NCBI GenBank assembly: GCA_035532755.1
Contig: DATKQI010000145.1
Coordinates: forward strand, 1 to 26,103
Origin: DATKQI01 sp035532755
GTDB lineage: Bacteria; Pseudomonadota; Alphaproteobacteria; Acetobacterales; Acetobacteraceae
Length of the DNA stretch: 26,103 nt
Reading direction: 5' to 3'
A model generated the notes under the pieces. That model did not search any database and had not been told where the DNA came from. It saw nothing but the letters and a program-made list of their open reading frames with translations. Shown here in pieces: positions 17,205 to 24,338 of the stretch; position 1 is the stretch's first letter, and the number at the start of each line of letters is the position of its first letter. The translations under genes and the position numbers were made by a program.

Positions 17205-18182
17205 TCAGCCGGCCGAGACGCGCTCCCGCAGCTGTCGCATCTCCAGCCCCTGCCAGCTCAGCAGTACCGGCACGCCGAGTGCTACGTCGCGCGCCCGGCG
17301 CAGCAGCGACAGGCCGAGCGAGATGTCGGGCGGGATGCCGAAGATCGCGCCCAGGCTGGCGTAGCCCACCTCCTGGATGCCGAGCCCGCCGGGCACCACG
17401 AAGGTCGCCGTGAGGATCGGGTGCAGCAGCGCCTCGATCGCGAGTGCTGCGGGCAGCGGCACGTGCATGCCGAGAAGCCGGTAGCCGAACCAGGACATCA
17501 CGCCGGTGCCGAACCAGCCCAGCAGGTGCAGGGCCGCCGCCGCCGCGACCCGCCCGCGCCGATCGTAGATCGCGCTGAGCTGCGTCTGGACGCGGTCCAT
17601 CCGCTCTCCGGCGCCGGCCAGCCGCTCCCCGCCGATGCGCTGCGCCAGCCCCCGCAGCATCGGGCCGCCCCCCTGCTGCATCAGCAGGAACCCCACCGCC
17701 GCCACAATTGCCACGCCGATGCCGATCGCCGCCGGGATCACCAGGGTCGAGCCAGGCTGCCAGACCACGAGGATGACGACGCCGATCGCCGCGAAGGCGA
17801 GTTCGGCCAGGAACTCCACCGTCACGTCCACTAGCGTGGAGGCGGCGGCGAGTGCTGCGGATATGCCGGCCACGCTGACCGCGCGCGCGCCCATCACGAA
17901 GCCGCCCACCGGCGAGAAGGGCAGAAGCTGGCCGGACGAATCCCGCACCATCCGCCCCCAGACCAGGGTGGCGAACCGGCGCGGGCAGGTTCCGGGCGTC
18001 AACGCGCACCACGCCGCCCCGAGCACGCAGGCGAGCGCGATCTGCGCGGCCATGAACAGGACGAACCCGTTCCAGCCGACCGAGAAGGCGGCATCCGCCA
18101 CATGGCCCACGCCGACCCACGCGACCGCCAGCGTGCCAAGCGCCAGCCCGGCGATCGCCAGCACGATCGGGATCGTCTTCAT
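17205..18182 (-). CDS. hpnL: HpnL-like membrane protein (lysylphosphatidylglycerol synthase transmembrane family)
   Basis: Integral inner-membrane protein of 325 residues with about seven or eight hydrophobic segments, belonging to the UPF0104/LPG-synthase transmembrane family. It lacks the cytoplasmic aminoacyl-transfer domain of full MprF-type synthases. Conserved-looking elements are the RDSSGQLLPFSPVGG loop after the second segment, FVVPGGLGIQEVGY and the terminal LLRRARDVALGVPVLLSWQ. Members next to hopanoid genes are annotated as hopanoid-associated HpnL; the function is not established and transport or flipping is only a guess. It follows the ferritin-like gene by 22 bp in the same direction, so the two probably form an operon divergent from hpnA. 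Family call is good; the HpnL label rests on family plus location. Confidence 0.8.
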   Translation of the reverse strand: MKTIPIVLAIAGLALGTLAVAWVGVGHVADAAFSVGWNGFVLFMAAQIALACVLGAAWCALTPGTCPRRFATLVWGRMVRDSSGQLLPFSPVGGFVMGARAVSVAGISAALAAASTLVDVTVEFLAELAFAAIGVVILVVWQPGSTLVIPAAIGIGVAIVAAVGFLLMQQGGGPMLRGLAQRIGGERLAGAGERMDRVQTQLSAIYDRRGRVAAAAALHLLGWFGTGVMSWFGYRLLGMHVPLPAALAIEALLHPILTATFVVPGGLGIQEVGYASLGAIFGIPPDISLGLSLLRRARDVALGVPVLLSWQGLEMRQLRERVSAG

Positions 18183-18204
18183 CGTGCCGGCCGGCTTCGC
18201 AGGG

Positions 18205-19128
18205 TCATGCCCGGGCCCGCTTCGGCCGGATGAACAGCCGGGCGAGGCGGGTCAGCCGGGGCATGGTGGTGGGCCGCCGCAGCCGCGGATCGTAGCCGGA
18301 CAGGCGGCGGCTGTCCTCGGCGAGGCAGATGTCCATCAGTACCGCCGGATCGATCTCCCCGGCAACGGCCTGGGAGCCCTTCATCGTGAAATTGGCGTCC
18401 TGTTTGCTCTTACCCGCCCCGTCCGCGCCGCCCACGTCGCGCGCGAGCCCGATGCGCTCGCGGATCAGGAACACCCAGACCGCCAGCGTCTTGAGGAAGA
18501 ACCACGGGCGGCGCCACAGCGGCATGGTGTGCTTGTACCAGGCCACCCAGTTGATGAAGAACAGGATGTGCCGGCCTTCCTCCTGGATCACCGGCTCGAA
18601 CGTCTCCACCAGCGCCTCGGGGAAGAAGCCGGAGCGGCGGGCGAGTTCGAACAGGCCGAAGGCGAAGAAGCTGTCGATGCACTCGGAATAGCCGGTCACC
18701 ATCCAGGCCCATTCCGGATCCTTCGGCGCCACATAGTCCGGCTCCGGCTCCAGCACGATGCCGTAGGCGGCGACGAGGTGGGACAGGACCTCCTTATGCC
18801 GACCCTCCTCGAAGCCCATGTGTTCGAGCGCCTGCCGCAGCGGCTGCGCCTCCACGGTGCGGGCGTAGCTCAGGATGCGCAGCCGGGCGCGGCCCTCGGT
18901 CTGCACCGCGATATCCCAGATCGGCAGGCTGATCAGCCGTTCCCGCGCCTCGGGGTCGAGCTGCGGCCAGTCGATCACGGCGGGCTTGTAGGGGTTGAAC
19001 GTGTCCAGCAGCATGCGGCTGAACATGCGCATATATTCGTCGTCGCCCGGCCCGATGCGGCCCGGCGCGGCGTGAACCCAATGGCGCGCCGCATGATCGG
19101 CGGCGGCGACCGTCGCGCTGTCCAGCAT
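18205..19128 (-). CDS. Ferritin-like di-iron protein beside the hopanoid operon (function unknown)
   Basis: The product is 307 residues. A four-helix ferritin-like core carries a complete di-iron ligand pattern: Glu78, Glu108 with His111 (EEGRH), Glu149, and Glu184 with His187 (a second EEGRH). The matching ExxH pairs and spacing (30 and 35 residues after the preceding Glu) point to a redox-active di-iron centre. A hydrophobic/aromatic stretch near 205-225 suggests membrane contact, and the C-terminus is very basic. The frame extends to an ATG at 19161, but GGGAG lies 8 nt before the ATG at 19128, which I prefer. It shares a strand with the HpnL-like gene and is divergent from hpnA. An oxygenase, oxidase or desaturase-like role on hopanoids or membrane lipids is inference; rubrerythrin-like peroxide handling is an alternative. 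Confidence 0.8.
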   Translation of the reverse strand: MLDSATVAAADHAARHWVHAAPGRIGPGDDEYMRMFSRMLLDTFNPYKPAVIDWPQLDPEARERLISLPIWDIAVQTEGRARLRILSYARTVEAQPLRQALEHMGFEEGRHKEVLSHLVAAYGIVLEPEPDYVAPKDPEWAWMVTGYSECIDSFFAFGLFELARRSGFFPEALVETFEPVIQEEGRHILFFINWVAWYKHTMPLWRRPWFFLKTLAVWVFLIRERIGLARDVGGADGAGKSKQDANFTMKGSQAVAGEIDPAVLMDICLAEDSRRLSGYDPRLRRPTTMPRLTRLARLFIRPKRARA

Positions 19129-19272
19129 GCCATATTCTCCCGGCGTGTGCTCGCGGCCCATCTACACCAACCGCCCGGCTGCTTCTATATGGACGGAGCG
19201 TTCCCGATAGACCAGCCGGCAGGCAGGCCCTGCCGGAGCATGTGCAACACGAACCGCGGAGCCGGCTCGCAG
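19129..19272. promoter_or_regulatory. Divergent control region of the hopanoid genes
   Basis: These 144 bp separate the ferritin-like gene from hpnA and must hold promoters for both directions. The only AT-rich spot is TTCTATAT near 19183-19190, which could supply a -10 on either strand (CTATAT forward, TATAGA reverse). I see no convincing -35 at the right distance for either, and no clear operator palindrome. Confidence 0.3.
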
Positions 19273-20277
19273 GTGACTGCCACGGACCCCACGCTGCTGA
19301 CCGGCGCGACCGGCTTCGTCGGCTCGGCTGTCGCCCGCGCCCTGGCGAGCCGTGGCCACCGGCTGCGACTGCTGGTGCGCAAAGGCAGCGACCGGCGCAA
19401 CCTGGACGGGCTGGACGCGGAGCTGGTCGAGGGCGATCTGGCCCGGCCGGCCACGCTCGCCAGTGCGGTGGCCGGGTGCCGCTTCGTCGTGCATGTGGCG
19501 GCGGACTATCGCATCTGGGTGCCCGATCCGGCGGCGATGCTGGCGGTGAACGTCGCCGGCACCGAGGCGCTGATGCGGGCCGCGGCCGCGGCGGGGGTGG
19601 AGCGGGTGGTGTACACGAGTTCGGTCGCAACCCTCGGCCTGCGGGCGGACGGCGCCCCGGCGGATGAGGAGACGGCGGTGGAGGAGGCGGCGCTGATCGG
19701 CGCCTACAAGCGGTCCAAATACCGGGCGGAGCAGGCGGTACTGGCGCTGGTCGCGCGGGAGGGGCTGCCGGCGGTGATCGTCAACCCCGCCGCGCCCGTC
19801 GGCCCGCGCGACATCAAGCCCACGCCGACCGGGCGGATGATCCGCGACGCCGCCGCCGGGCGGATGCCCGCCTATGTCGATACCGGGCTCAACATCGTGC
19901 ATGTGGACGACGTGGCGGAAGGCCACGTGCTGGCCCTGGAGCGCGGGCAGATTGGCCGCCGCTACATCCTGGGCGGAGAGAATCTCTCGCTCGGCGCGCT
20001 GCTGGGGATGGTGGCGCTTGCCGCCGGCCGCCGGCCGCCGCGCATCCGCCTGCCCATCGCGCCGCTGTGGCCGGTGGCGCTGGCTGCCGAGGGGCTCGCG
20101 CGGCTGACCGGGATCACGCCGATGCTGACGCGCGACCATCTGGCGATGGCCCGCAAGACGATGTTCTTCTCCTCCGCCCGCGCGATCGCCGAACTCGGTT
20201 ATGCGCCGCGCCCGGCGCAGGCGGCGATCGCGGACGCGCTCGCCTGGTTCCGCGCGAACGGGATGCTGCGGGTATGA
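19273..20277 (+). CDS. hpnA: Hopanoid-associated sugar epimerase-like protein HpnA
   Basis: NAD(P)-dependent extended short-chain dehydrogenase related to dihydroflavonol reductases and sugar epimerases; 334 residues from the chosen start. The Rossmann motif TGATGFVG is at the N-terminus. The active-site set is a TSS segment (VVYTSSVATLG) and a YxxxK pair in AYKRSKYRAE. HpnA is named from its constant place at the head of hopanoid clusters; its substrate is not settled. The frame is open far upstream, with ATGs at 19189 and 19240. I prefer the GTG at 19273 because family N-termini begin at about DPTLLTGATG and GGAG lies 11 nt before it. The stop overlaps the hpnB start (ATGA). Confidence 0.92.
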   Translation: MTATDPTLLTGATGFVGSAVARALASRGHRLRLLVRKGSDRRNLDGLDAELVEGDLARPATLASAVAGCRFVVHVAADYRIWVPDPAAMLAVNVAGTEALMRAAAAAGVERVVYTSSVATLGLRADGAPADEETAVEEAALIGAYKRSKYRAEQAVLALVAREGLPAVIVNPAAPVGPRDIKPTPTGRMIRDAAAGRMPAYVDTGLNIVHVDDVAEGHVLALERGQIGRRYILGGENLSLGALLGMVALAAGRRPPRIRLPIAPLWPVALAAEGLARLTGITPMLTRDHLAMARKTMFFSSARAIAELGYAPRPAQAAIADALAWFRANGMLRV

Positions 20278-21386
20278 CCGCGCTTGCCCTGCTCTCGCTT
20301 GCGGTGTGGGTCGGGCTGCTGACGCTGCACGGGCGTTTCTGGCAGGCCGGGCCGGTGCTCGCACCCGCCGCGCCTGCCGCCGCGCCGGCGGTCGATATCG
20401 TGGTGCCGGCGCGGGACGAGGCAGCGGCGATCGGGCCGGCCATCGCCTCGCTGGCGGCGCAGGACTACGCGGGCGCGCTGCGGATCATCCTGGTGGACGA
20501 CGGCAGCACCGACGGCACCGCCGAGATCGCCCGCGCGGCCGGCGGGGAACGACTGACCGTCCTGCCCGGCCGTCCGCGCCCGGCGGGCTGGAGCGGCAAG
20601 TTGTGGGCGGTGGCGCAAGGGGTGGCGGAGGCGCGCGCCAAGCTGATCCTGTTGACGGATGCGGATATCCTCCACGACCCCGCCCATGTCGGCACCCTGG
20701 TGGCCAAGGCCGAGCGCGAGGGGCTCGACCTGGTTTCCGAGATGGTCGCGCTGCGCTGCGAAAGCCTTGCCGAGCGGGCGGCCGTGCCGGCTTTCGTGTT
20801 CTTCTTCCAGCTTCTTTATCCCTTCGCCCGTGTGAACGACCCGCTGAGCGCGACCGCCGCCGCGGCGGGTGGCACCATGCTGGTCCGCCGCCGCGCGCTC
20901 GACCGCATCGGCGGGATCGAGGCGCTGGCCGGCGCATTGATCGACGATGTGGCTCTGGCGGCGCGGGTGAAGCGCGGCGGGCGCATCTGGCTCGGGCATT
21001 CGGCGCTGGCGCGGTCCGTGCGGGCATATCCGCATCTGTCCGACATCTGGGCGATGGTGGCGCGCACGGCCTATGTGCAGTTGCGCTTCTCACCGGCGCT
21101 GCTGGCGTTGACCACGCTCGGGATGGCGCTGGTCTGGCTCGTCCCGCCCCTGGCGGTGCTGTTCGGCGCGGGCGGGGTTCGGCTGACGGGGCTCGCGGCC
21201 TGGGCGATGGCGGCCGGCAGCTATCTCCCGACGCTGCGCCGCTTCGGCCGCTCCCCGCTCTGGGCCCCGGCCTTGCCGGCAGTGGCGGCCTTCTACATGG
21301 CGGCCACGATCGGTTCCGCGATCAACCACTACCGGGGGAAAAGCGTGATCTGGAAGAACCGCGTCTACGCCGGGGGGCGCGCGTGA
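20274..21386 (+). CDS. hpnB: Hopanoid-associated glycosyltransferase HpnB
   Basis: Family 2 glycosyltransferase of 370 residues. An N-terminal hydrophobic segment (1-20) precedes the GT-A domain with IVVPARDEA, VDDGSTDGT (Asp75-Asp76) and the TDAD metal-binding motif near 128-131. C-terminal hydrophobic segments (about 275-320 and 335-350) suggest membrane anchoring. In hopanoid clusters it is named HpnB; sugar transfer to a lipid is expected from the family, but its acceptor has not been firmly shown. It overlaps hpnA and hpnC by four bases each. Confidence 0.93.
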   Translation: MTALALLSLAVWVGLLTLHGRFWQAGPVLAPAAPAAAPAVDIVVPARDEAAAIGPAIASLAAQDYAGALRIILVDDGSTDGTAEIARAAGGERLTVLPGRPRPAGWSGKLWAVAQGVAEARAKLILLTDADILHDPAHVGTLVAKAEREGLDLVSEMVALRCESLAERAAVPAFVFFFQLLYPFARVNDPLSATAAAAGGTMLVRRRALDRIGGIEALAGALIDDVALAARVKRGGRIWLGHSALARSVRAYPHLSDIWAMVARTAYVQLRFSPALLALTTLGMALVWLVPPLAVLFGAGGVRLTGLAAWAMAAGSYLPTLRRFGRSPLWAPALPAVAAFYMAATIGSAINHYRGKSVIWKNRVYAGGRA

Positions 21387-22219
21387 GCGGGGCCGCGCAT
21401 GTCGAGAGCTGGTCCGGCAAGGATCGGGGGGACGAGAATTTTCCGGTGGGGTCGCTGCTGATCCGCGCGGATCTGCGCCGCCATGTCCATGCGTTCTACG
21501 CCTTCGCCCGCAATGCCGACGACATCGCCGATTCGCCGGTATTTCCGGCCGGCGAGAAGATCGACCGGCTGGATGCGATGGAGGCGGTGCTGCTGGGCCG
21601 CCACGACGACGGATCGCCCAGCGCGCTGCGGCTGCGCGCCAGCCTGGGGGAGACCGGCGTCTCCCCGCGCCATGCCACAGACCTCCTGATCGCCTTCCGG
21701 CGTGATGCCGCCACGTTGCGCTACGCCACGTGGGACGATCTGCTGGACTATTGCCGCTATTCCGCCATGCCGGTCGGCCGCTACATGCTCGACCTGCACG
21801 GGGAGCCGGCCGAGGCACATTCGTCGTCGGATGCGCTGTGCGCGGCGTTGCAGGTGCTGAACCATTTGCAGGATTGCCGGACCGATCTGCGCGCGCTCGA
21901 TCGCTGCTATCTTCCGCAGGACTTGCTGGACCGGTTCGGCGGCCGGATCGGCGAGTTGGATGGCGAGGCGGCCACGCCCGGGCTGCGGCGGACGTTCGAT
22001 GCGCTGCTCGACGAGGTCGATGCGCTGAACCGCACCGCCGCCAGGCTGCCGGTTCTGGTGGGCAGCCGGCGGCTGCGGCTGGAAACGGCGGCGATCCTCG
22101 GCCTGTCACGCCGGCTCGCGCGCCGCCTGCGCCGCGCGGACCCGGTCGCCGGCCGGGTGAAGCTGACCCGGACGGATACCACCGGCGCGCTGCTCGGCGC
22201 CCTGCGGTATCTGCCATGA
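21383..22219 (+). CDS. hpnC: Squalene biosynthesis protein HpnC (hydroxysqualene synthase)
   Basis: All-alpha isoprenoid synthase of 278 residues. In the bacterial three-enzyme squalene route (HpnD, HpnC, HpnE), HpnC converts presqualene diphosphate to hydroxysqualene. The first acidic motif is DDIAD at 46-50. The second region is NHLQD at 160-164, ending LDRCYLP, which is the HpnC-type pattern and differs from HpnD's NILRD. The start is a GTG inside the hpnB stop (GTGA, four-base overlap), followed by SGAAHVESWSGKDRGDENFP, where the family N-terminus lies. The stop overlaps hpnD in the same manner. Phytoene synthase is the related alternative but the operon context argues against it. Confidence 0.94.
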   Translation: MSGAAHVESWSGKDRGDENFPVGSLLIRADLRRHVHAFYAFARNADDIADSPVFPAGEKIDRLDAMEAVLLGRHDDGSPSALRLRASLGETGVSPRHATDLLIAFRRDAATLRYATWDDLLDYCRYSAMPVGRYMLDLHGEPAEAHSSSDALCAALQVLNHLQDCRTDLRALDRCYLPQDLLDRFGGRIGELDGEAATPGLRRTFDALLDEVDALNRTAARLPVLVGSRRLRLETAAILGLSRRLARRLRRADPVAGRVKLTRTDTTGALLGALRYLP

Positions 22220-23067
22220 CCGCGCTGGACGCAAACCCCGCCGATCTGGCGGAGGTGGAGCGGCTGGTGCGCGCCGCCGGCACCTCGTTCTATCACGGCA
22301 TGCGGGTGCTCCCGGCAGACCGGCGCGCGGCGATGTATGCGGTGTACGCGTTCTGCCGGATCGTGGACGACATCGTGGACGGCCCCGGCCCGATCGTCGC
22401 CAAGCGGCCCCTGCTGGATGCGTGGCGGGCGCGGATCGACGCGCTGTACCGCGGCAAGGCGGACGATGCCGTCACACGCGTGTTGCGCCCGGCGATCGCG
22501 CGCTTCGCGTTGCGGCAGGAGGATTTCCTGGCGGTGATCGACGGCATGCAGATGGATGCCGAAAGCGTGATCGTCGCCCCCGACCTCGCTACGCTCGACC
22601 TGTATTGCGATCGGGTGGCCGCCGCCGTGGGGCGGCTGTCGGTGCGCGCCTTCGGCGATGCCTCGGCGCAGGCCGACGAGGTGGCGCATGCGCTGGGCCG
22701 CGCGCTGCAGCTCACCAACATCCTGCGCGATCTGGCCGAGGATGCCGCGCGCGGCCGGCTGTACCTGCCGGCGGAATACCTGGCCGATGCGGGGGTGCCG
22801 GCCGACCCCGCTGCCGCTCTCGCCGCCCCGGCGCTGCCGGAAGTGTGTGGCCGCGTGGCCGCCCTGGCCCGGCAGCACTTCGCCGCCGCGCGCGCGGCGA
22901 TGGCGGCCTGCGATGCGCGCGCGATGAAGCCGGCCCGGCTGATGGGCGCGACCTACGCCGCGATCCTGCACCGGCTGGAACGGCGGGGCTGGTCGCGGCC
23001 CGAGCAGCCGGTGCGCCTGCCGGTCTGGCAGAAGCTGTGGCTCGCCGCGCGCTTCATGGCGGTTTAG
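22216..23067 (+). CDS. hpnD: Presqualene diphosphate synthase HpnD
   Basis: Squalene/phytoene synthase family enzyme of 283 residues that condenses two farnesyl diphosphates to presqualene diphosphate. Both metal-binding aspartate regions are intact: DDIVD at 51-55 and NILRDLAEDAARGRLYLP at about 168-185. YAVYAFCRIVDDIVD and the QMDAE segment are typical. It overlaps hpnC by four bases; its TAG is followed after 2 nt by the GTG of hpnE. With HpnC and HpnE it supplies squalene to the cyclase encoded last. Confidence 0.95.
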   Translation: MTALDANPADLAEVERLVRAAGTSFYHGMRVLPADRRAAMYAVYAFCRIVDDIVDGPGPIVAKRPLLDAWRARIDALYRGKADDAVTRVLRPAIARFALRQEDFLAVIDGMQMDAESVIVAPDLATLDLYCDRVAAAVGRLSVRAFGDASAQADEVAHALGRALQLTNILRDLAEDAARGRLYLPAEYLADAGVPADPAAALAAPALPEVCGRVAALARQHFAAARAAMAACDARAMKPARLMGATYAAILHRLERRGWSRPEQPVRLPVWQKLWLAARFMAV

Positions 23068-23069
23068 GG

Positions 23070-24338
23070 GTGGGCGGAACGGTTCACGTGATCGGGGCCG
23101 GCCTGGCCGGGCTCTCGGCCGCCGTCGCGCTGGCCGCCGCCGGGCGCGGGGTTGTGGTGTACGAGGCAGGCCCGGCCGCCGGCGGGCGCTGCCGGTCCTA
23201 TTTCGACCGGGAGCTTGGCTGCCGGATCGACAACGGCAACCACCTGCTGCTCTCGGGCAACCGCGCCACGGCTGCCTATCTCGACCGGATCGGCGCGCGC
23301 GGAACGCTCGGCGGCCCCGGCAGGCCGGTGTTTCCCTTCCTCGATCTCGGCACCGGCGCCCGCTGGACGCTGCGCCTGTCTGCGGGGCGCATCCCGTGGT
23401 GGATTCTGGCGGCATCCCGTCGCGTGCCGGGCACGAGGCCGGCCGATTATCTGGCTCTGCTCGCGTTGCGGCGGGCTGGCGGCAGCGTGGAGCAGGCCAT
23501 CGGCCATGCGGGGGCGCTGTACCGGCTGCTGCTGGAGCCTTTCGCCGTCGCCGCGCTCAACACGCCGGTGGCGGAAGGCAGTGCCGCGCTGCTCCAGGCG
23601 GTGGTCGCCGAGACGCTGATGCGCGGCGGAGAAGCCTGCGTGCCGTTGATGCCGCGCGAGGGGCTGTCGGAGAGCTTCGTCGATCCGGCGCTGGCATGGC
23701 TCGGTGCGCGCGGGACCAGCGTGCATGCCGGGCGGCGGATCGGGGCGCTCATGATGGCGGCTGGGCGGGTCGTCGGGCTCGGCACCGCGGATGAGCCGGT
23801 CCCGGTTGGGCCGGCCGATGCGGTGGTGCTGGCTGTGCCGCCCTGGGTCGCGGCGGACCTGCTGCCGGGACTGCGCACGCCCGATGCGTTCCAGGCAATC
23901 CTGAACATCCATTTTCGCATCCCGGCCGACCCGGGCGAGGCGGGGTTCATCGGCCTGATCGGCGGCACCGCGGAATGGGTGTTCGCCAGGCCCGGCATCG
24001 TCTCCGTCACCATCAGCGCCGCCAACCGGCTGGTCGATCAGCCGGCCGAGGCGATCGCAGCCCTGGTCTGGCCCGATGTGCGGGCCGCCTTCGCCCTGCC
24101 GGAGCCGATGCCGCCGTGGCGGGTGGTGAAGGAAAAGCGCGCCACCTTCGCCGCCACGCCCGCGCAGGAGGCACGGCGCCCGGGTGCGCGCACCGCGATG
24201 GATGCCCTTGGACTGTCCAACCTCGCGCTGGCCGGGGACTGGACCGCGACCGGCTTGCCCGCCACCATCGAAGGTGCCATCAGATCGGGCGAAGCCGCCG
24301 CGCGGGTCATCCTGTCGGCGGCGCAGCGGAACGGATGA
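23070..24338 (+). CDS. hpnE: Hydroxysqualene dehydroxylase HpnE
   Basis: FAD-dependent amine-oxidase/phytoene-desaturase family enzyme of 422 residues that reduces hydroxysqualene to squalene, the last step of the HpnCDE route. The dinucleotide-binding motif VIGAGLAGLSAA lies at about 7-18, followed by YEAGPAAGGRCRS. The C-terminal FAD-contact motif is LALAGDWTATGLPATIEGAI, then the SGEAAA helix. GTG is the start: it lies 2 nt after the hpnD stop and matches the family N-terminus. Its stop overlaps the shc start (ATGA). It could be mistaken for a carotenoid desaturase, but the neighbours settle it. Confidence 0.94.
   Translation: MGGTVHVIGAGLAGLSAAVALAAAGRGVVVYEAGPAAGGRCRSYFDRELGCRIDNGNHLLLSGNRATAAYLDRIGARGTLGGPGRPVFPFLDLGTGARWTLRLSAGRIPWWILAASRRVPGTRPADYLALLALRRAGGSVEQAIGHAGALYRLLLEPFAVAALNTPVAEGSAALLQAVVAETLMRGGEACVPLMPREGLSESFVDPALAWLGARGTSVHAGRRIGALMMAAGRVVGLGTADEPVPVGPADAVVLAVPPWVAADLLPGLRTPDAFQAILNIHFRIPADPGEAGFIGLIGGTAEWVFARPGIVSVTISAANRLVDQPAEAIAALVWPDVRAAFALPEPMPPWRVVKEKRATFAATPAQEARRPGARTAMDALGLSNLALAGDWTATGLPATIEGAIRSGEAAARVILSAAQRNG

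Noticed and set aside
17188..17208. TTGATCAG direct repeat as an attachment or binding site
   Set aside because: Two short copies 13 bp apart around convergent stop codons; no nearby integrase or other copies noticed.
17635..19272. Long in-frame extension upstream of hpnA (880 residues in total)
   Set aside because: The upstream part is antisense to the HpnL-like and ferritin-like genes, which carry clear family motifs; only the part from about 19273 matches HpnA.
21383..24338. Carotenoid genes (crtB-like pair plus crtI-like)
   Set aside because: The families are related, but the NHLQD and NILRD patterns, the order hpnA-B-C-D-E and the following squalene-hopene cyclase identify the HpnCDE squalene route.
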